From JAKOVR01 sp031415655 (GTDB lineage Bacteria; Actinomycetota; Acidimicrobiia; Acidimicrobiales; Acidimicrobilacustridaceae), in assembly GCA_031415655.1 (NCBI GenBank), contig JANOSD010000023.1:1-64000 (forward strand): DNA of 64,000 nucleotides. Reading direction: 5' to 3'. Positions 54,703-62,616 of the stretch are shown in pieces. How positions within the stretch are numbered: position 1 is the first letter of the stretch; each line of letters begins with the position of its first letter. Under the pieces are notes generated by a model that worked only from the letters and a program-made list of their open reading frames with translations, did no database searches and had not been told where the DNA came from. A program made the translations under genes and the position numbers.

Positions 54703-55836
54703 GTGAGGTTCGGATTGCTGGGTCCGTTGGTGTTGATCGATGGCGACACGGAACTCGCGCTCGGCGGGCCAAGACAACGATCGGTGCTGGCCCTTCTCCT
54801 CCACGACGCGAACCGGCCGGTGTCGGTCGCAGCGCTGATCGATGGCCGTGGGCGAAGAATCCTCCCGATCGGGCCATCGCCACCGTCCATTTGTATGTCT
54901 CGAACCTCCGAAAGGTTCTGTGCGCCGGAACGGAGGTCTAAGCGTTGATCGAGACGGTGCCGGGCGGGCACCGGCTCCGGGCGGAGCCCACCGCGATCGA
55001 CGTGTGCCAGTTCGAGCGTTTGGTCACTTTGGGTCGGGCGTCGAGCCGAGCGGGGGATTTCGAAACCGCCATCACCCTGTTCGATGAGGCGCTCATGATT
55101 TCGCGGGGTCAGCCGGGCGCCGACCTGCATGGCGATCGGGCTCGTCACTTGGCGGCGCGATTGGAAGAACTGCACCTGGCCACCCTCGAAGACCGTAGGG
55201 AAGCGCGGTTGCGGTGCCGACGCGACGGCGAACTCACGCGCGAGCTCGCCACGCTCGTGCACGCCCATCCGTTTCGCCAGCGGCTCCGCGCCCTCCACAT
55301 GATTGCGCTCTACCAAGCCCGTCGGCAGGCCGAGGCGTTAGAGGCTCACCGGGCCACCAGCGACCACCTCCTCGATCCCCTCCTCGATGCCCTCGCCATC
55401 GACCCCGGCCCGGAGTTGCCAGCGCTCGAAGTGGCGATCCTCAACCAGCGGCCCTCGTTATGGGACGAACTACCAGGGGGAGGAGGCGGGGCGGACGAGG
55501 GAGCGAGACGGCGAGCATCGAACCGGAGACGTTGCGGATCGTCGGGGCCGGTGATGTTTCGGCCATGTTGGTGCTTCCCAGCGGCGATCATTTCGAGCTC
55601 GGTCGTCAACCCACCACGATTGGGCGCAGTGCCAGATACTCGGTTTGATCGACGAGGGAAACCTCAGCCGTCGCCATGCGGTGATCCGCCAACGTGGTGC
55701 ATCGTTTGTGTTGACCGACCTCGGGTCTACGAACGGCACGTCGGTGAACGGAGCGCTGATCGCCGAACACGTCGTGGTTCCGGGTGACGTACGTGACCTC
55801 GCCGGCTGCCGTGTCCGTTTCGAACCGGGCGAGTAA
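54703..55836 (+). pseudogene. Decayed BTAD-FHA (EmbR/AfsR-like) transcriptional regulator
   Basis: The parts occur in the normal order but in different frames. A winged-helix head starts VRFGLLGPLVLIDGDTELAL behind AAGGAGG, and a second frame carries NPPDRAIATVHLYVSNLRKV. After an in-frame TAA at 54939-54941 the same frame continues with IETVPGGHRLRAEP and the BTAD helices (LHMIALYQARRQAEALEAHR). A third frame encodes the first part of an FHA domain (FELGRQPTTIGRSA), and the last part (EGNLSRRHAVI, TDLGSTNGTSVNG) is in yet another. At least three frameshifts and a stop make it non-functional unless the sequence is faulty. Confidence 0.8.
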
Positions 55837-55972
55837 CTCGCACAACCGGCGCCCCCACGATTGGTTCCCACTACGTACGGCCGGTCGTTGTCTTTGTGTC
55901 GGACCTTGGCGGTTGGGGTTCGGATTTGTGGGATCTCCTACGGCGGATGCGGTGGAAGCAGGGACGCGGAGC

Positions 55973-56669
55973 ATGACACGAAGGCAACCCCCCGTGCGCT
56001 CCCCCGCGTCGTCCCGCCATGGTCGGTCGCCCGACCGACCGCCCGCTGTCCCTGTCCCGGCGTTCAGCCTGTTGAGCCTGTCGCTCGTGTGTTCGGCCGT
56101 GCCCGCATCGGCCGTGGGTCATCCGGGCCAAGCCGCACCGTCGGGTGCTCCGGCCGCCGTTTGTCCCGAGCCGCCCGCCGGGCAAGGGTTCGTGGGTGCC
56201 ACCCCCGCCCGGCTGCTCGATACCCGGCTGGGCCACCGCACGATCGAGGGCATTCATGCCGGTTCTGGGCCGTTCGGTCCACAGGACACCGGTGATCTTG
56301 CAGTCGTGGGACGGGGTGGCGTCCCCGCCAATGGTGTCGGCGCCGTCGTTGCGAATATCACCGCGACCGGAGCTACCACCGCGACCCACCTCACGGTGAG
56401 ACCGTCGGGCCCGCCGCTCCCCGAACTCGTCGAACCTCAACGTGGCCGGCGGTGCCATCAAGGCGAATCTGGTGGTGGTCAAGCTCGGTGCCGACGGGAT
56501 GATCAACATCTGTAACAACAGCGGTTCGGTGTTCGTGGTGATCGACCCGCTCGGTTGGTTCACGCCAGCCGAAACCAGCTCGATCCAACCACCGTCACGA
56601 GCGACACCGATCCAGACCTCCCATCGCGCCCGACTACGTGGCGTTCACCGCGCACGATCCGGAGTGTAA
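55973..56669 (+). pseudogene. Secreted repeat-domain protein, broken
   Basis: A signal-like head is followed by one copy of a secreted domain: GFVGATPARLLDTRLGHR, then ANITATGATTATHLTVRPSG. In a shifted frame it goes on to SNLNVAGGAIKANLVVVKLG and NNSGSVFVVIDPLGWFTP. The domain is frequent in secreted proteins of Acidimicrobiia and relatives, from memory. A one-base shift near 56415 breaks it. A further fragment in a third frame (PDYVAFTAHDPECKSG, nt about 56630-56718) suggests more decay downstream. Confidence 0.7.
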
Positions 56670-56810
56670 GTCCGGCATCACCTACATCGGGTCGGGCCTG
56701 CTCCGACCAGGAAGCTGACGGATTGCCGGGACGCCTGCTCCCCAAGTCGCCGCCTCGGGTGGATCCCAATTGGAAGGGCCTGAATCCGCTCGTTGCGCAA
56801 CACTCTGCCC

Positions 56811-57170
56811 ATGCCTGACGTCGACCCCACCGATGGTGACCGGCACCAGACGGCCGTACCGTGGATGTTCGATGAGCGACGTTCAGACGTGTGGACTTGG
56901 CTGCAAGCGTGGTACGTCGGGGAGTGCGACGGAGATTGGGAGCACCAGTACGGCATCAAGATCGAGACGCTGGACAACCCGGGTTGGTCGGTGACGATCG
57001 ATCTCGTGCACACGCGCCTCGAGGACGTCGACTTTGTCGCTCAACGGGTGCACCGTTCCGAGGATGACTGGTACTCGATGCAGGTCGACTCGAACGTGTT
57101 TCGCGCCGCCGGCGGGCCACTCAACCTTGGTGAGCTTCTCCATGCGTTCCGCGTGTGGGAATCCGATTGA
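56811..57170 (+). CDS. Imm53-family immunity protein (orphan)
   Basis: A 119-residue protein. The core WYVGECDGDWEHQYGIKIET followed by LDNPGWSVTIDL, SEDDWYSMQV and GGPLNLGELLHAFRVWE matches the Imm53 family of polymorphic toxin systems. Such proteins protect against a cognate nuclease or other toxin. No toxin gene is adjacent, so it is probably an orphan that guards against neighbours' toxins. It lies just left of the island boundary. Confidence 0.85.
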   Translation: MPDVDPTDGDRHQTAVPWMFDERRSDVWTWLQAWYVGECDGDWEHQYGIKIETLDNPGWSVTIDLVHTRLEDVDFVAQRVHRSEDDWYSMQVDSNVFRAAGGPLNLGELLHAFRVWESD

Positions 57171-57430
57171 CCTTTCGCAGTCGGCGCGGCCCCGGTGATC
57201 GGCTCCCGACAGGTCGGGCAGCAAGTCCCTCCTCCGGTGGTGGGCCGGAAGGGGTCCCAAGGACTGCTCGGCCGCGTCCCGGCCGATTCAATCAGTTCGC
57301 TGGCTGGTCGACCTGCGTTTGGCACTCCACTGGGCGTCATTGGCGGGGTTCGGCAGCACCAGGAGGACCTCGCTCCCCCTGAAGTGCTTCGACGGCAGTC
57401 GGCACCACAAACGAGACCCTTCGGGACCGA
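57171..57430. other. Gap between Imm53 and the tRNA fragment
   Basis: No gene is supported. The sequence is open in one + frame into the integrase region, but it gives no family features and reads through the tRNA fragment. Confidence 0.45.
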
Positions 57431-57473
57431 CTACGGATCAGAAGGTTGGGGGTTCGAGTCCCTCCGAGCACGC
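57431..57473 (+). other. tRNA-Arg(ACG) 3' fragment, probable attL
   Basis: The sequence CTACGGATCAGAAGG, then GGGTTCGAGTCCC and CGAGCACG, has the form of a tRNA from the anticodon loop to the acceptor stem. CTACGGA is an anticodon loop with anticodon ACG, and the T-arm is intact. The 5' half (D-arm, 5' acceptor) is not present upstream. The first 22 bp recur at 62591-62612. It is next to an integrase gene, as for tRNA-directed integration. Confidence 0.75.
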
Positions 57474-57593
57474 TGTTGTCCCAGGTCACGGCCAGTTTTC
57501 GAACCGGCATCTGCTTCTCTCGAAGGCGCTTGCTCATCCCTTGCTCGTCCGCGGAAGCGACGCTCGCGTGCGATCGTCGGACCCTGCGTGTCA

Positions 57594-58490
57594 CTGGCCC
57601 TGCGTACAACTACAGGACCGCCGATTTCGATCGGCGGCTTCCGCACGAAGAAGGACGCGCAGGACGCGCTCACCGAGGTGCTCGAGCGAGTGCGCACCGG
57701 CAGCTGGGCCGACTCAGGCCAACTGACCGTCGGCGAATTCTGCGAGCAGTGGCTCTGCGGCATGAAGCCGACGATCCGGGCGAAGACCCACGAGAGCTAC
57801 ACGAGCATGCTCACCCATCACGTCGTGGCCAACCTCGGCAAGGTCAAACTCGTGAATCTCAAACCCCACCAAATCTCCGGGCTCTATGCCGACCTGATGG
57901 AGAACGGCTCGTGCCCAGGTAAGACGCCGAAGGGCCTGTCGGCCAAGACCGTCAACTACGTCCATCGCATCTTCAAGCACGCCATCAACGACGCCGTCCG
58001 CTGGGGTCTACTCACGAAGAACCCCGTCGACCTCGTCGACCCGCCCCGAACGAGGCACACCGAGATGAAGGCCTGGAACCCGCAAGAGGCCCGCACGTTC
58101 GTCGAATCGGTGGCCGACGATCGCCTGTCTGCGCGATGGGTCCTGTTGATCTCGACCGGGCTACGCCGCGGGGAGGTGCTCGGCCTCAAGTGGGCCGACA
58201 TCAACTTCACCCAGTGCACGGTGGCAGTGCGTCGCACGCACTCGACGGTCGGCTACGAGGTCATCACCGAAGCGCCAAGACAGCAAAAAGCCGGCGCGTA
58301 GTGTCGGTCGACCGGACGACGCTCGAAGCGCTGCGCGTCCACCGCAAGGAGCAGATCGGCGAGAGGCTTTTCCTCGGCCCAGCCTGGGAGGAGCACGATT
58401 ACTTGTTCACGACAACCGTTGGTTCACCGCTGCACCCCGACGATGTGTCGAAGGTTCCCCCAAGCTCATCGCGAACCTCGATGTGCCCGG
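57594..58490 (+). pseudogene. Tyrosine recombinase/integrase, broken and truncated
   Basis: It is recognisable from SIGGFRTKKDAQDALTEV, through the core-binding domain (LTVGEFCEQWL, TYESMLTHH-like, LKPHQISGLYADLM) to catalytic box I (LISTGLRRGEVLGLKWADI), which keeps the first Arg. A one-base deletion near 58280 shifts the frame (KAGA stop instead of AKSRRVVSVD). A second shift lies near 58455. The sequence then ends at about DVPG, before the His-x-x-Arg and Tyr boxes. The N-terminal arm region also seems frameshifted. It cannot be active. Confidence 0.82.
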
Positions 58491-58499
58491 GTCTTGCCG

Positions 58500-58854
58500 G
58501 CCACGGTTCTTGAACATGGCGTGGCATGTTTGAGTGGTGATGGTTCGGTCACGGTCGTCGGTGTGGGGAGGCGGGTTTGCGGGTTTTTGTTTCGTGGTGG
58601 CGTTCGTGAGTTGGTCGCCGAAGTAGCGGGTGTCGCAGTCGGGGCACTGGTAGACGGTGTCGGACTTGGCGACGACCGGAGCGATCGGCGCGTTGCGTCG
58701 GGCGTCGCCACGCGGCCTATCGACAACGGGTTGAGCAGAAGCGTTGGCGGTCTTCGGGTGTGAACGCGATGACACAGACGGGACAGGTGGTCGTCGCCTC
58801 ATCGTCGTGTGCGGAAGTCTCGTTGTTGAGGTTGATGGTGGTGGCGGGCGACAT
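58500..58854 (-). pseudogene. Transposon-associated zinc-ribbon protein, frameshifted
   Basis: The start MSPATTINLNNETSAHDDEA leads to TCPVCVIAFTPEDRQRFCST and RCR, a CxxC...CxxxC finger, then a stop. A different frame has VYQCPDCDTRYFGDQ, the second finger of the family, followed by unrelated sequence. The ATG (58854) comes 1 bp after the ATPase stop. Confidence 0.6.
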
Positions 58855-58855
58855 G

Positions 58856-59150
58856 TCAGTCTCGGGTGAGTTCGGCGGCGGCTTTCTTGGCGGCTGCGTC
58901 GTCGACGAGTTCAGCGCCGGTCTGCGCGGCGGCGATGAGGGCAGCGATGGCGGCGTTGTTGAGTTGGCGGGGTAGCCCGTTGGCGGCGCGGTGGAGTCTT
59001 GGCGGCTGCGTCGTCGCTGAAGGGTGCTTCGAGGCGGCCGGCGAGGGCGAGGTGGTGCTTGAGGTACGCAGCGGTCTCGGCCAGGTCGAGGTTGGCGAGT
59101 TTGTAGCGGGTGGCGATGCGTTGATCGAGGGCGGCGTTATGCGGAGTTCT
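58856..59150 (-). pseudogene. Transposon ATPase C-terminus, frameshifted
   Basis: One frame contains RIATRYKLANLDLAETAAYL and KHHLALAGRLEAPFSDDA. After a shift near 58990 the second frame reads LHRAANGLPRQLNNAAIAAL, then ELVDDAAAKKAAAELTRD and a stop. This is the C-terminus of ExeA-type AAA ATPases of transposons. The Walker motifs are missing. Confidence 0.65.
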
Positions 59151-59162
59151 CCATAACGCCGC
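59131..59162. repeat. 11-bp inverted repeat at the HNH/transposon junction
   Basis: GCGGCGTTATG / CATAACGCCGC with a 10-bp centre (59131-59141, 59152-59162). It lies exactly where HNH-like sequence changes to ATPase sequence. It may be a deletion scar or transposon end. Confidence 0.7.
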
Positions 59163-59393
59163 GGTGGACCAGCCGACGATGTGTGCGAGCTGTACGATCA
59201 GGATGGCCTGCCGGGTTCTCTCGTCAAGAGGCAGGTTCTTGTCGCAGATCGTGCATCGGCCTCCGGCAGCGATCCACGCACGGCGAGCCACGTTCTCGGA
59301 GATCGAACGCGTCTCAGCGTTCGGTCCGATGGCCTTGGTGAACGACCATGGCTGCGCTTCTTCTTCTGGATCCCCGACCGGTTTGTCCGACAA
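59150..59393 (-). pseudogene. HNH-endonuclease-like gene, 5' fragment
   Basis: The frame from ATG 59393 gives SISENVARRAWIAAGGRCTI and CDKNLPLDE, then VQLAHIVGWS. This resembles the start of an HNH nuclease domain (CxxC and the first His of AHIVG). The rest of the nuclease is replaced by transposon ATPase sequence in the same frame. It is probably inactive. Confidence 0.6.
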
Positions 59394-59569
59394 CGTTCAA
59401 CTCTCGCCTGTCGTTGTGGGCTAGTCCCCCGAACCAGGCTCCGCAATGGTGATAGTCCGCGCCGGCTATCCACCAGCTGGCAAGTCGAACGACCTGAGTG
59501 AAATTCCGGGCGTAGGATTTCCAACCCCGAAGGCAACGGTTACTCGGCCGCCACCGAAGCAGTGGCCAG

Positions 59570-59598
59570 TTGACGGGTTGACGGGTACGGTTGACGGG
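59570..59598. promoter_or_regulatory. Direct repeats upstream of the Xre-RES operon
   Basis: TTGACGGG occurs three times (59570-59577, 59578-59585, 59591-59598) and is followed by a partial copy TTTACGG. It ends 14 bp before the antitoxin start. Such repeats are typical of antitoxin operators, and TTGACG could also overlap a -35 element. Confidence 0.55.
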
Positions 59599-59612
59599 TT
59601 TACGGTGGAGCC

Positions 59613-60131
59613 ATGGCAGACGTCGAAGCAACCCTGGTTGAGGCGTTCAGGCACCGCCTGTTCGAGCTGATGCACAAGCACAGCGATCTCGTCGACGCGA
59701 TCGACGAGGAGGAGGCTCATCGGCTCGGTCGCCAGGCGGCGGAAGCCGCTGTCGCCCCGGTGTTGTGGCGCCAGCAGGTCGGCGACGTGTGGGACACCGA
59801 GACAGTTCGCGAGTTCCTCGGCATCAGCCGGCAGGCGTTGTATAAGCGGGTCCGCAGCGGTTCGGTGATCGGACTGCCCGGTCGGGGCACGACGTTGTTC
59901 CCGGTGTGGCAATTCGACCTCGCGGCACAACGTGTCCGGCCGGCCGTAGCGGACGTGGTCGAGGCGTTCCGGGCGCAGCTCGATGACGTCGAATCGCATC
60001 TCGTGGCGTCTTGGGCGCGAACCGACCAACCGGAGTTGGGCATGACGCCCGAGGAGTGGTTGGTGTCTGGCAAGGAACCGGATCGGGTCGTGGCCGTGGC
60101 GCGTCATGCCGCCCGTGATCTCGCGGCATGA
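59613..60131 (+). CDS. Xre/MbcA-like antitoxin of a RES-Xre system
   Basis: A 172-residue protein. An N-terminal helical part is followed by a helix-turn-helix (VREFLGISRQALYKRVRSGS). The C-terminal toxin-binding part ends MTPEEWLVSGKEPDRVVAVARHAARDLAA, like the ParS/MbcA domain. It neutralises the RES toxin encoded next and likely represses the operon through the direct repeats upstream. Its stop overlaps the toxin ATG. Confidence 0.82.
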   Translation: MADVEATLVEAFRHRLFELMHKHSDLVDAIDEEEAHRLGRQAAEAAVAPVLWRQQVGDVWDTETVREFLGISRQALYKRVRSGSVIGLPGRGTTLFPVWQFDLAAQRVRPAVADVVEAFRAQLDDVESHLVASWARTDQPELGMTPEEWLVSGKEPDRVVAVARHAARDLAA

Positions 60132-60729
60132 CCGTCGCGCTCCCGCCATCGGATCCCGCGGACCTCGGGAGCTTCCCGGCCAAGACCCTCAGCCCGGACT
60201 ACCCCTACAGCCGGCTGCATCACGTCCGCCATGCCGCCGAGTGGTTCTGCACGGATCGGGACTGCCGGTTCGATCCGCCCGCAGGCGCCGCGTTCGGGAC
60301 GTGCTACCTCGCCGGCAACCCTGTCGGCGCGTACCTCGAGAAGTTCGGTCGACTGCGTATCGTCACCCGTTCGCTCGTTGATCAGCAGGTGCTGACGAAG
60401 TTGCAGCTCCATTCGTCGCTGCGGGTCGCCGACCTGACCGATCGATCGTCGGGCGATGGCACCTCGACGCCGAGATCTGGGCCGGCGGTGACTACGACCG
60501 GTGCCACCTGTGGGCAGCTGCGTTCTTCGACGCTGGTTTCGCTGGGGTCTGGTACTCCACACGCCACAGCGTCGACGGCGACCTGCACGCGCTCGCGATC
60601 TTCGGCAAGCCGGGCCTCGACCCCGACGCTTTCCTCACCGTGACCGCGAGCCCGATCCCCGACGACGTCGTCGAGGCCGCCGAGGATCGCTTCGGGATCA
60701 CCGTGCTCCCGGCGACGCCGCTCATCTGA
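60128..60729 (+). pseudogene. RES-family NAD+-degrading toxin, frameshifted
   Basis: The first frame has the RES start YPYSRLHHVRHAAEWFCTDR and FDPPAGAAFGTCYLAGNPVG, with the early Arg and Tyr-rich features. After a one-base loss near 60442 (DLTDR) the rest is in another frame: DRCHLWAAAFFDAGFAGVWY, STRHSVDGDLHALAIFGKPG and the end at 60729. The 602-nt span needs one more base to be open. RES toxins break NAD+; here the loss should remove toxicity, unless it is a sequence error. Confidence 0.8.
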
Positions 60730-60853
60730 TGTCGAGCCACCTGACTGCGCCGTCAGACGACCTCATCACCTCAGATCATGAGACCTGCACGGCGACACCT
60801 GTCTGAGGTTGTCCACCACGCTGCCGCCAGCAAGGACACGATGGGACCCCACC

Positions 60854-61582
60854 ATGACCAGTGAGTCACCCACCTGCTTCGTCATCATGCCGATTTCAGT
60901 ACCCAAGCACCTCCTCGGACGGTACTCGGAACGGGCGGACCACTTCACGAAGATCTACTCAGCGGTGATATCTCCCGCGATTGTCGGTGCGGGCATGACC
61001 CCGTTGAGTCCATCTCGCACGGGCACGGAGAACATCCAGGCCGCAATAATCAACGACCTTCACGACGCTGACCTTGTTCTTGCTGACCTATCGGGGTTGA
61101 ACCCCAACGTCTTTCTCGAACTGGGCATGCGATCGGCGCTCGACAAGCCCGTCTGCTTGGTACGGGATGGGTTCGACTCGCTTCCATTCGATAGCGGCAC
61201 ACTCAATACGCATAAGTACGATCCGGCTCCCATGTACGAGCTCAACGCCGAGATTCAGAAGATGGGGGACTTCATCAGTGCAACGGTCTCGAAGTCCGAT
61301 GGGCGGAATGAGTTGTGGAAGTTCTTCGGGAGCGCATCGACGTCTCTGCCTAAGGCAGAACTCGATCCTGAAGATGCGAGTCTTCACGCCAAGGTCGATC
61401 GTCTTATGGAGATCGTCGAGCGGCAAGGAACGCGTTCGAGGCGATCAGCACCTGCGATCGTCACCGCGGCCACGAACGAACAAATTGATGCAGCCGTTGA
61501 AGCCGTCAGGGATGCTCTCCTCGACGCCGGCGATGAAGGGATGCACGGTCGGAGGTTCGGCGAATCTGCGTTGGCGTCCTAG
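60854..61582 (+). CDS. Nucleoside 2-deoxyribosyltransferase/TIR-like protein
   Basis: A 242-residue protein. TCFVIMPISVP at the start, IYSAVISPAIVGAGMTP, then DADLVLADLSGLNPNVFLEL with GMRSALDKPVCLV form the pattern of the 2-deoxyribosyltransferase-like fold found in many bacterial defence proteins. The C-terminal ~110 residues are helical with a coiled-coil-like part (ASLHAKVDRLMEIVERQG). The role is unknown; it may act on NAD or nucleotides. ATG 60854 is chosen over an upstream TTG (60809). Confidence 0.75.
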   Translation: MTSESPTCFVIMPISVPKHLLGRYSERADHFTKIYSAVISPAIVGAGMTPLSPSRTGTENIQAAIINDLHDADLVLADLSGLNPNVFLELGMRSALDKPVCLVRDGFDSLPFDSGTLNTHKYDPAPMYELNAEIQKMGDFISATVSKSDGRNELWKFFGSASTSLPKAELDPEDASLHAKVDRLMEIVERQGTRSRRSAPAIVTAATNEQIDAAVEAVRDALLDAGDEGMHGRRFGESALAS

Positions 61583-61985
61583 GGTCCTCGTACCAGGACT
61601 TTTTAGGAGCGTGTCCCAGTAACGCTTCGAGACGCGGATTCCGCGCCACGGTTCGGACTCTCGCAAGGACGTCACGTCGAAAGCCCCCTGTTTTGGGCGG
61701 TGAGACGGAGGACGCCGCGAGAATCGAAGCTGGCCGGAAGCCGTCGAATGGTTGCTGGGACACGCTCCCAGGTGGCGAGAGCCTCAGCGGGAGACTGTCC
61801 GCGCTCGGACTCGACCTGCGTACGAACAACAGTGGATGGTTCTTCCAGGGACCCGGACTCGCGTGACGCCGACCCGATAGAACCAGCGTCACCGTCACTC
61901 TCGATCAGCGTTTATTCGCTATCTAGCGTTCGACTGATCCGAACCCGTTCAAGCGGGCGCCTCAAAGCGTTGCGCGATTCGCCAT
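61583..61985. other. Gap with MITE-like copy 2
   Basis: 61609-61765 is a MITE-like element. The remaining 220 bp before the HigA-like gene's 3' end show nothing recognisable. Confidence 0.5.
61609..61765. mobile_element. MITE-like element, copy 2 (157 bp)
   Basis: Terminal inverted repeats GCGTGTCCCAGTAAC and the complement of GCGTGTCCCAGCAAC, extended by GGA on both sides. The interior is close to copy 1 but inverted. There is no clear target duplication. It lies 26 bp after the stop of the gene at 60854. Confidence 0.82.
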
Positions 61986-62381
61986 CTAGCGAGCCAAGAC
62001 AAGGGCAACCGCTATGGCGGCCGGGTAGCGCACCACGAGCTGAAGCTCACCACCGGTCGACTCGACGACCTTGCGGAGGGTCGACAGCAAGATGTCGGAC
62101 CGTTGCTCGATGCGCGAGATCTCGGCCTGACTCATCCCGGTGGCGTGCGCGATGTCAACCTGGGTGAGGTCGTGGACGTTGCGGAGCATCTTCAACGTCG
62201 CGGCGCGCTCGTCGATGTCGTCGAGCACTCGGTCGGCGCGCAGCTTCGCCTGCGGTGCGCCTTCGAGCTGCGCTCGCAGGCGCTCGACGGCGTCGGGTGA
62301 CTCGTCGAGGAGCTGGCGGCGCGTCATCTTCGGCTTCCGCTTCGCGCGCGGTGCGTGGGCCTTCATCGTGCGTGGGCTCAT
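61986..62381 (-). CDS. Xre-family regulator (HigA-like antitoxin)
   Basis: A 131-residue protein. A basic head is followed by a helical segment (LLDESPDAVERLRAQLEGA) and the HTH (LTQVDIAHATGMSQAEISRI). The end is LRKVVESTGGELQLVVRYP, as in HigA/HTH-37 antitoxins. AGGGAG precedes ATG 62381. No HigB-like toxin is visible within 200 bp upstream, so it is an orphan. Confidence 0.82.
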   Translation of the reverse strand: MSPRTMKAHAPRAKRKPKMTRRQLLDESPDAVERLRAQLEGAPQAKLRADRVLDDIDERAATLKMLRNVHDLTQVDIAHATGMSQAEISRIEQRSDILLSTLRKVVESTGGELQLVVRYPAAIAVALVLAR

Positions 62382-62590
62382 CGAGCGCGTCTCCCTTCTG
62401 ATCCCTCGAATCGTAGGTCGATGGGATATGTGTTTGGCCGCATATTTGTGAACCCCTTGCGAATCCACGGACGGGGAAACGCCGTTACGGACCGTGACGC
62501 ACCAGAACGCCACCCTTGAATATGACCAGGTCAGCGGGTATGTCCCGGGACAGCCAATGACCACCCAAAACGGTCCCGAAGTGTCTTGCT

Positions 62591-62612
62591 CTACGGATCA
62601 GAAGGTTGGGGG
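62591..62612 (+). other. 22-bp core repeat, probable attR
   Basis: Identical to 57431-57452 (CTACGGATCAGAAGG then TTGGGGG). Flanks differ on both sides. The two copies are 5160 bp apart and enclose the broken integrase and the accessory genes. Confidence 0.8.
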
Positions 62613-62616
62613 CTTT

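Larger units (their letters stand above)
58490..59150 (-). mobile_element. Remnant of an ATPase / zinc-ribbon transposon
   Basis: On the minus strand the C-terminus of an ExeA/TniB-like ATPase is followed at once by a zinc-ribbon gene, as in known actinobacterial DDE-transposase + ATPase elements. No transposase is left. One end abuts the truncated integrase and the other the truncated HNH gene, so its arrival and later deletions probably removed both neighbours' ends. Confidence 0.6.

Noticed and set aside
57195..57600. Longer integrase start at 57195
   Set aside because: That frame reads through the tRNA fragment, so the upstream part cannot be the native N-terminus.
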